A stretch of 6,144 nt of DNA, taken from assembly GCA_002748015.1 (NCBI GenBank), contig PDRH01000100.1, positions 1 through 6,144 of the forward strand. The letters are read 5' to 3'. The position numbers and the translations under genes are program-made. The stretch is from Bacteroidota bacterium. Its GTDB lineage: Bacteria; Bacteroidota; Bacteroidia; Bacteroidales; CAJPTX01. Of this stretch, positions 1 through 4,266 are shown piece by piece; position 1 is the stretch's first letter; each line of letters starts with the position of its first letter. Under the pieces are notes generated by a model. That model searched no databases. It saw only the letters and a list, made by a program, of their open reading frames with translations, and was not told where the DNA came from.

Positions 1-54
1 TGAAGTTTTATGTTGCCTTATTACTCGTCGATGTTTTTGCTCTTTGTCGTTGTC

Positions 55-83
55 CAAAAATACAACCCTTTTCGGAAATCCAA
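55..83 (-). promoter_or_regulatory. Candidate Bacteroidetes-type promoter reading leftward
   Basis: On the minus strand, positions 55-62 read TATTTTTG, a full match to the Bacteroidetes -7 element TAnnTTTG. A TTG lies at 81-83, 18 nt further upstream, close to the usual -33 spacing of 19-20. Transcription would start near position 50 and run off the left edge, with no minus-strand ATG before the edge. It would therefore serve a gene starting outside the window. The motif is short and the DNA is AT-rich, so chance is a real alternative. Confidence 0.4.
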
Positions 84-90
84 CCCCTTT
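58..90. repeat. Short direct repeat, 18-nt period
   Basis: AAATACAACCCTTTT (58-72) and AAATCCAACCCCTTT (76-90) match at 13 of 15 positions with an 18-nt period. The CCTTTT theme recurs less exactly at 101-106 and 135-140. The repeat overlaps the candidate leftward promoter, and the spacing of the two copies roughly equals the distance between its elements. It may be a regulatory direct repeat, a fragment of a dispersed element, or chance in a C/T-rich tract. Confidence 0.35.
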
Positions 91-788
91 GCCCAACTGT
101 CCTTTTCAGCCCTCCGGTTTACAGCCACATTTCCCCTTTTAGCCGTACTAATTAATATGTATAATCATCTATCTATTAGTATGTTACATGAAAGTATAGA
201 ATGCATATTAATTGCCAGTTTCCTGCAACAATACCGGCAAAACTTATAGCGTCTAAAGAAGGGAATTCCCTACTGACGAATTGGTCACGTCGCCCAGCTG
301 AACCGAGGTATTGCCCCCTACTCGGCTTGTAGGGATGCTTCGATACATTGATATTCAGACATTTGGATAAGTCTGTTCTAGGATCGCTGAATGTGTAGAG
401 CTTTATTAGTCCCTGGGGCTAGTAGTGGGAGGCGAAATCGTCAGACGGTATCGGTTCTTATGGAGAGTTTCGGGAGGTTGTATGAAGTAGAGATAGTGGT
501 CATTTTCATATGTCTAATCCACCCCTTAGCTATGGGTGGCTACCCACTGCACTCTTGTAGGTATTACAACTCGCATTCGATTTACTAGCCAATCGTCGCT
601 GCTGGCTACTTGCCCGGGATAAATGCCCCCATTCGGTGCATTGTGTAGTAGGTTGCCTGTAGGCATAGCGGTTTTTCGCCTTGCTCAATAGCACTAATAT
701 CCGGGCTATACCTTCAGTCGTTGCACGCCTCGAGTGACGAGTAGACGTGAGTTGGGCTTAGCAATGGAGTAGGAGCAATACGCAAGCC

Positions 789-826
789 AAAAAAAAGCGC
801 ACAACCACAAAACGTGGTTGTGCGCT
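789..826 (-). terminator. Intrinsic terminator of the tRNA-Asp unit
   Basis: A perfect 13-bp stem pairs 796-808 (AGCGCACAACCAC) with 814-826, around a 5-nt loop at 809-813. Read on the minus strand, the stem is followed at once by eight T residues (eight A on the plus strand, 789-796, the last also pairing as the base of the stem). This is a textbook Rho-independent terminator. It lies 8 nt past the 3' end of the downstream tRNA gene. The plus strand has no T run after the stem, so it acts on leftward transcription only. Confidence 0.93.
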
Positions 827-834
827 ACCAAAAG

Positions 835-909
835 CGGTCTGGACGAGACTCGAACTCGCGACCTCCGCCGTGACAGGGCGGCATTCTAACCAAACTGAAC
901 TACCAGACC
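835..909 (-). tRNA. tRNA-Asp (GTC), downstream copy
   Basis: This is a 75-nt cloverleaf with acceptor stem GGTCTGG/CCAGACC, discriminator G, D stem GTTC/GAAT, anticodon stem CCGCC/GGCGG with loop CTGTCAC (anticodon GTC at plus 872-874), and T arm GCGAG-TTCGAGT-CTCGT. The 3' CCA is not encoded and must be added after transcription. The D loop (887-896) reads AGTTTGGTTA: three T before the conserved GG and two after. It delivers aspartate at GAC and GAU codons. It is the second gene of a two-gene unit, 66 nt after the upstream copy and just before a strong terminator. No promoter motif is visible between the copies, so co-transcription is likely. Confidence 0.97.
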
Positions 910-975
910 AAGAAACTAAAGAACAAGCCTAATTCATGCTAAGTGCAAGATATGCAAACCCGAGCAGGAATTTTG

Positions 976-1050
976 CGGTCTGGACGAGACTCGAACTCGC
1001 GACCTCCGCCGTGACAGGGCGGCATTCTAAACCAACTGAACTACCAGACC
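976..1050 (-). tRNA. tRNA-Asp (GTC), promoter-proximal copy
   Basis: This 75-nt cloverleaf is identical to the copy at 835-909 except in the D loop. Here the loop (1028-1037) reads AGTTGGTTTA: two T before the conserved GG and three after. The anticodon GTC corresponds to plus 1013-1015. The CCA end is not encoded. The gene starts about 62 nt after the predicted transcription start of the promoter at 1119-1149. The acceptor, anticodon and T stems are intact apart from tolerated G-T pairs, so both copies look functional. Confidence 0.97.
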
Positions 1051-1118
1051 AAGAAAAAGATAAAGAACGTCGCAAATTCAGAGTACATCGCTAGGCTAGC
1101 CTCCCCTGTTTTGCGGTG

Positions 1119-1149
1119 CAAAGGTAAGGGCTTTTTTGGAACTGGCAAA
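1119..1149 (-). promoter_or_regulatory. Promoter of the tRNA-Asp unit
   Basis: On the minus strand, 1119-1126 reads TACCTTTG, matching the Bacteroidetes sigma-ABfr -7 consensus TAnnTTTG. The -33 element TTTG lies at 1146-1149, exactly 19 nt upstream. Transcription should start near 1112. The unit then runs through both tRNA genes to the terminator at 789-826, so promoter, genes and terminator are all present and consistent. Confidence 0.82.
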
Positions 1150-1150
1150 C

Positions 1151-1189
1151 CCTCATGCGAAAAAACTCGTTTTTTGTTCTAACCTGAGG
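1151..1189 (-). terminator. Weak terminator-like inverted repeat after the permease gene
   Basis: An inner A6/T6 pairing (1160-1165 with 1170-1175, loop CTCG) lies inside an outer CCTCA/TGAGG pairing (1151-1155 with 1185-1189), with unpaired bases between. It starts 14 nt past the permease stop and ends next to the -33 box of the tRNA promoter, where a transcription boundary would be expected. The inner stem is all A-T and the T run is itself part of the stem, so this is weak evidence for a terminator. Confidence 0.3.
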
Positions 1190-1202
1190 TACAAATTGAA
1201 GG

Positions 1203-2417
1203 CTATATAGTATTGTGGCGGGTAAGCACGCGGGTGGTAATTAGGGCTGCCACCAGCCCGAGGGTGAGGACTAGAGCGTAGATCGCCAGCACGTCTAGGG
1301 CATGCACTTCCACGGGGTAGGCTTCCACGAGGAATTCACCCACCCCCTGTAGGCGGACGAGTCCAAGTTCCTGCTGGAGTAGGCAGATCCCCAGTCCAAG
1401 AAGGAGACCGACAGCTCCCCCGATGGCCGATATGAGAGTCCCCTCCCAGATGAATATTTCGCGTATGCCCCGGGGTGTTACGCCGAGGGCAATGAGTGTG
1501 CCCATGTCTGCGCGCTTGTCGAGGATGAGCATCGAGAGCGAACCCACAACGTTGAAGGTGGCAATTAGCAGGATGAGAGACAGGATGAGAACGACGATGA
1601 GCCGTTCGCTCCGCATTGTGCGGTAGAGCGACTCGTTCTGCTGGAGGCGGCTGAGAATGCGCGTGCGCTTGCCGAAGTGCGCTATGAGGTCTTGGCGTAG
1701 GGGGGCTAGCTTTTCTCTCGGGGTTTTTATGGCGAGGGCGGAGACGGTAGTGGAGTCATAGGCGAGTAGCTCCTGCAGCACTTCTATGGGTAGCACGACG
1801 GTCTGCTCGTCGAACTCCGTATTGAGGGAGAGAACGCTGCTGAAGGCCATGGCCTTGCGCTTGAAGGCACTCTGTGGATTCATCCAGTTGGTGGCGAGGC
1901 GGTTGGGGAGGTAGACAGTGATGGGGTCGTAGAGCACAAGGCTTGCTCCCAGGTGGTAGGCTACGCCCGCGCTTAGGGTAGCCATGGGTTGCGTGCCGCG
2001 GTGGAGCATGAAGTTACCATCGATGGCCTGTTCGCCCAGCGAGACTATGTCGGCGTAGGCCTGGTCTATCCCCATGGCACGGCCGATGTGCTGGCGCTCA
2101 TGGTAGCCAAACATGGCGTTCTCTTCTAGGATACGTCCCACGTGGATGATCGTGTCGAGGGCGTGGAGGAAGGTGGTGTCTGCCGGAGTGAGCTTGATGG
2201 TCTTCCCCTCTGCGGGTACAACCTTTAGGTCGGTTTCGAGGGTGGAGTAGAGGCCACCCACTAGGTTCTCTATGCCGTTGAATACCGAGAGGACGATGAT
2301 CAGTGCCATCGTGCTGATGGCCACGCCGAGCATGGCTATCCAGGCGGTAACGTTGACGGCGCTCCGTCGCTTCTTGGCTATGAGGTGTCGACGGGCGATG
2401 TAGAATGGGAATCTCAT
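1203..2417 (-). CDS. FtsX-like ABC transporter permease, LolC/LolE type
   Basis: This 404-residue inner-membrane protein has the layout of LolC/LolE-type permeases. Its N-terminus, with PFYIARRHLIAKKRRSAVN then GVAISTMALIIVLSVFNGIE, is characteristic of the family. Membrane segment 1 is at about residues 22-46, followed by a long extracytoplasmic domain (about 48-270) and three C-terminal segments at about 273-297, 326-348 and 375-395. The FtsX-type coupling region KRADMGTLIALG (301-312) follows segment 2. In LolCDE such subunits release lipoproteins from the inner membrane for transport to the outer membrane, powered by a separate ATPase. No ATPase gene is in this window, so the partner must be encoded elsewhere and the substrate is inferred only from family resemblance. 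Length fits the family (about 400-415). It is the last gene of the rbfA operon, 25 nt after the methyltransferase stop. No Shine-Dalgarno sequence precedes the start. Confidence 0.88.
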   Translation of the reverse strand: MRFPFYIARRHLIAKKRRSAVNVTAWIAMLGVAISTMALIIVLSVFNGIENLVGGLYSTLETDLKVVPAEGKTIKLTPADTTFLHALDTIIHVGRILEENAMFGYHERQHIGRAMGIDQAYADIVSLGEQAIDGNFMLHRGTQPMATLSAGVAYHLGASLVLYDPITVYLPNRLATNWMNPQSAFKRKAMAFSSVLSLNTEFDEQTVVLPIEVLQELLAYDSTTVSALAIKTPREKLAPLRQDLIAHFGKRTRILSRLQQNESLYRTMRSERLIVVLILSLILLIATFNVVGSLSMLILDKRADMGTLIALGVTPRGIREIFIWEGTLISAIGGAVGLLLGLGICLLQQELGLVRLQGVGEFLVEAYPVEVHALDVLAIYALVLTLGLVAALITTRVLTRHNTI

Positions 2418-2442
2418 GCGGATCTCTAGTGTAGACTAACTG

Positions 2443-3207
2443 CTAGGAGGCGATGACAAGAAGGGTTTCCTGGCCGAGGGCATACTTCTTGAGTTCCTGC
2501 TCGCTGAGAGTGGAGGCGTAGTTTAGCATCTGTACCTGGAAGCCGGCCTTTGCCAGGCGCTCTGGATAGTCGCGCCCATACATGCGCAGGTGGTCCCGTT
2601 GCCCATAGTGCTTTTCGCGCAGCTCCGGGGTGTTGATGGCTGGGTCTTCAAGGGTCTGTTCAGCCTGGAGGTCGAGGGGTACGAGGAGTATCGCGGTACC
2701 GCCCGGGGAGAGTACGCGACGTAGCTCGGTCATGGCGAGGTGGTCGTCGGGTATATGCTCCAGGACGTGGTTGCAGAGGATGAGGTCGAAGCTATCGTCG
2801 GCGAATGGTAGCGCCTGTATATCGCAGTGCACCTTGGCCCAGGGGCTCTCGAGGTCGGCGGTGGTATACATGAGGCTGGGTATCGCCTCGAGTCGCTTCA
2901 TCAGGCACCACTCCGGGGCAATGTGTAGCACGCGGAGGGAGGCATGGAGTATATCAAGGTCGCTACTGAGGTAGAGCCAGATTAGGCGATGCCGCTCGAG
3001 GGAGAGGCTCTTGGGTGCTAGGGCGTTGGGCCTTCGCTGGATTCGCCCGTAGGGAAGAAGTCGCCGGTAGCCGAATCCATCGATGGGGTCACGGAAGGTG
3101 CTACCCCTGAGGCATTGCGCTAAGCACCAGCCCGCCATAACCGCCCCGCGATGTAGCAGGGGACGGGGCACCACTCGGGTAGTCCAGCTGATGAGGGGGC
3201 CTAGCAT
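2443..3207 (-). CDS. Class I SAM-dependent methyltransferase
   Basis: A 254-residue protein with a Rossmann-type methyltransferase core. Visible landmarks are motif I in degenerate form (VLHIAPEW, 93-100), TTADLESP (115-122) where the adenosine ribose acid usually lies, DIQALPFADDSFDLILCNHV (129-148), LEHI (149-152) and the post-core LRRVLSPGG (162-170). An N-terminal segment (about 38-75) carries the LPYGR and SLERHRLIWLYL signatures. In relatives as I recall them, this segment holds a CPxC/CPxC zinc-ribbon-like knuckle; here those places read DPID (40-43) and APKS (64-67). The first ~35 residues are basic and hydrophobic and could associate with membrane. The substrate is unknown. The ATG lies one base past the rbfA stop, so translation is probably coupled. 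SAM binding is well supported; the biological target is not. Confidence 0.85.
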   Translation of the reverse strand: MLGPLISWTTRVVPRPLLHRGAVMAGWCLAQCLRGSTFRDPIDGFGYRRLLPYGRIQRRPNALAPKSLSLERHRLIWLYLSSDLDILHASLRVLHIAPEWCLMKRLEAIPSLMYTTADLESPWAKVHCDIQALPFADDSFDLILCNHVLEHIPDDHLAMTELRRVLSPGGTAILLVPLDLQAEQTLEDPAINTPELREKHYGQRDHLRMYGRDYPERLAKAGFQVQMLNYASTLSEQELKKYALGQETLLVIAS

Positions 3208-3208
3208 C

Positions 3209-3565
3209 CTAGCTGTCCGACGAGAGGAGTTCGTCGATGCGGTCGATGTAATCGAGGGAGTCGTCCAGCTCGAAGCGCAGCTCGGGCACCACCCGTAGCT
3301 GGTGGCGTATGCGCTTTCCGAGGTCGTAGCGGATTTCGCGCGTTTGTCGCCGTATTCCGGTCATGATGTCGTCTACGTCCTTGGAGGGGAATACGCTTAG
3401 GAAGACGTTGGCGTACTCGAGGTCCGGCGATACACGGACGCGCGTAACTGTTACCATGCGTCCGAGGGCGTAGGTTGCTGCACCGGTCTGGAATATCTCG
3501 CTGAGATCTCGTTGCAGTTGGCGCGCTACCTTTAGCTGCCTCATGCTTTCTTCTTGCCTGGCCAT
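3209..3565 (-). CDS. rbfA: 30S ribosome-binding factor RbfA
   Basis: RbfA is a small KH-like protein that binds the 30S subunit and helps mature the 5' end of 16S rRNA, notably during cold growth. The 118 residues carry the family pattern: helix 1 (QLKVARQLQRDLSEIF, 10-25), the strand MVTVTRVRVSPDLEYANVFL (37-56) with the SPDL signature, the RQTREIRYDLGKRIRHQL helix (73-90) and VVPELRFELDDSLDYIDRI (92-110). The length is normal. The frame stays open upstream to 3799, but those residues overlap the nitroreductase gene and are unlike RbfA. The start at 3565 follows an AAGGAGG at 9-nt spacing. A second Met (residue 8, at 3544) is possible but lies too far from that site. It sits 4 nt after the nitroreductase stop and 1 nt before the methyltransferase start. 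Confidence 0.95.
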   Translation of the reverse strand: MARQEESMRQLKVARQLQRDLSEIFQTGAATYALGRMVTVTRVRVSPDLEYANVFLSVFPSKDVDDIMTGIRRQTREIRYDLGKRIRHQLRVVPELRFELDDSLDYIDRIDELLSSDS

Positions 3566-3569
3566 GGGG

Positions 3570-4151
3570 CTAATCCTCCTTGGGTTGTATGATGACATCA
3601 TCGAGCTTGCGCTTGGGCACGTAGTGGGTTTGTCCTTCGCGCCAGTACTTGGTGGAGCCACTCTCGGGTATATCCACAACGCTAACGGTCTCCGCGGGGT
3701 ATCCCAATGCAAGAACGAAGGATATCTTCTGCGTATCGGTAAGCGCAAGAGCCTTGGAAAGCTCCGGCCGGTTGACGCTATAGATGATGCATTCAGCAAT
3801 GCCCATTTCTTGCGCCCCCAGCACCATGCTCTGCAGGGCGAAGCCGCTGTCCTGGGGCATGCCGTTGCCGAAGGCCGTATCCTCCACTACCACGATGTAG
3901 GCGGCAGGGCGTTCGCCCTTGGCCGGGCCATCCCAGTCGGTGAGGAAGCCCGCCCAGCCGAGAGTAGGGAATATCTTGTCGCGGAGGTTCTCGCTGGTGA
4001 TGGGGACGTAGCGTAGCCACTGCACATTCTTGGCGCAGGGGGTCATCCGGGCGAGGTCTATCAGCTCTCGCAGCTGACCAGGGGTAATACCCTTATTCTC
4101 ATCGAAGCGCCGCACCGAGCGGGCTGCGTACACGAGTTCTTTTACTGTCAT
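3570..4151 (-). CDS. Nitroreductase-family flavoprotein
   Basis: This 193-residue protein belongs to the FMN-dependent nitroreductase fold, whose members use NAD(P)H to reduce nitro compounds, quinones or other electrophiles, usually as cytoplasmic homodimers. The N-terminal ARSVRRFDENKGIT (10-23) carries the Arg-Ser-x-Arg flavin-phosphate motif, and MTPCAKNVQWLRYV (36-49) the Asn-x-Gln flavin contact. The dimer-interface helix reads QDSGFALQSMVLGAQEMGI (100-118), and FVLALGYPAE (145-154) is the typical flavin-binding loop. The basic C-terminal KRKLDDVI (180-187) is also family-like. Length is normal and nothing is missing. The substrate cannot be told from sequence. It is the first gene of the four-gene operon. 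An 11-bp hairpin ends 18 nt before its ATG, no SD is visible, and I found no clear TAnnTTTG promoter between it and gcvP. Transcription may therefore continue from gcvP. Confidence 0.92.
   Translation of the reverse strand: MTVKELVYAARSVRRFDENKGITPGQLRELIDLARMTPCAKNVQWLRYVPITSENLRDKIFPTLGWAGFLTDWDGPAKGERPAAYIVVVEDTAFGNGMPQDSGFALQSMVLGAQEMGIAECIIYSVNRPELSKALALTDTQKISFVLALGYPAETVSVVDIPESGSTKYWREGQTHYVPKRKLDDVIIQPKED
3575..3581 (-). promoter_or_regulatory. Strong Shine-Dalgarno site of rbfA
   Basis: The minus strand reads AAGGAGG here, fully complementary to the 16S anti-SD core, 9 nt before the ATG at 3565. It lies inside the last sense codons of the nitroreductase gene (AAG GAG GAT TAG, encoding KED-stop). 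It fixes the rbfA start and suggests reinitiation or coupled translation. Bacteroidetes genes usually lack such sites, and none of the other three starts in this operon has one. Confidence 0.75.
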
Positions 4152-4169
4152 CTAATCTAGGTATCATAG

Positions 4170-4198
4170 TGGGGGCATGGTAGCAGACCATGCCCCCA
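4170..4198 (-). terminator. Terminator-like 11-bp hairpin between gcvP and nitroreductase gene
   Basis: TGGGGGCATGG (4170-4180) pairs perfectly with 4188-4198 around a 7-nt loop (4181-4187). The stem is GC-rich and stable in RNA from either strand. Neither side has a T run, so it is not a classical intrinsic terminator. It starts 68 nt past the gcvP stop and ends 18 nt before the nitroreductase ATG. It could end or stabilise the gcvP transcript, cause partial attenuation, or hinder ribosome access to the next gene. Confidence 0.5.
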
Positions 4199-4266
4199 GA
4201 ATATTCCACTTCTTTCCTTGCTCCAACCTTCATGTTGCTCGCTGGTGGGTTTGCGGTGCGCTCGGG

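Larger units (their letters stand above)
1..788. other. Gene-free intergenic stretch
   Basis: I see no gene in this stretch. The two longest plus-strand open frames (10-249 and 391-588) have no recognisable domain, and their composition does not resemble the real genes on the right. The minus strand is broken by many stops. The first ~250 bases are AT-rich with C/T-rich tracts on the plus strand; the rest is intermediate in composition. Small items inside it are a candidate leftward promoter (55-83), an 18-nt-period direct repeat (58-90), a 10-bp palindrome GGGAATTCCC at about 261-270, and weak hairpins at 303-334 and 519-546. It could hold a small RNA, a decayed gene or the flank of a mobile element, but nothing in the sequence decides among these. 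Confidence 0.6.
834..1068. repeat. Tandem duplication carrying tRNA-Asp and part of its leader
   Basis: The two tRNA genes are direct repeats offset by 141 nt. Similarity continues past the mature 5' end: CCAGACCAAGAAA follows both genes on the plus strand, and TAAAGAAC recurs at 917-924 and 1061-1068 after a small length difference. It stops one base beyond the 3' end. This suggests that a unit of roughly 90 nt, comprising the tRNA and its processed 5' leader, was duplicated in place, and that the spacer has since diverged. Confidence 0.75.

Noticed and set aside
236..246. Minus-strand TATAAGTTTTG as a promoter -7 element
   Set aside because: It fits TAnnTTTG only with a mismatch or extra base, and no TTG lies at the required upstream distance.
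10..249. Plus-strand 79-codon open frame
   Set aside because: No recognisable motif, AT-rich low-complexity start region, no promoter or RBS reading rightward, and codon use unlike the real genes; it is most likely a chance frame.
391..588. Plus-strand 65-codon open frame
   Set aside because: No domain or family resemblance and no initiation signals; its length is within chance expectation.
835..1050. Repeated segments as a possible CRISPR-like array
   Set aside because: The repeats are two complete tRNA-Asp genes with all cloverleaf features, not repeat-spacer units.
3566..3799. Upstream extension of rbfA to a start at 3799
   Set aside because: The extra 78 residues lie entirely over the nitroreductase coding region in another frame, do not resemble RbfA, and the SD-supported ATG at 3565 gives the normal family length.
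4250..4259. TTTGCGGTGC shared with 1110-1119 in the tRNA promoter region, as a possible second promoter
   Set aside because: The copy after gcvP lacks the TAnnTTTG element and the -33 box, so the shared 10-mer alone is not a promoter and is probably chance.
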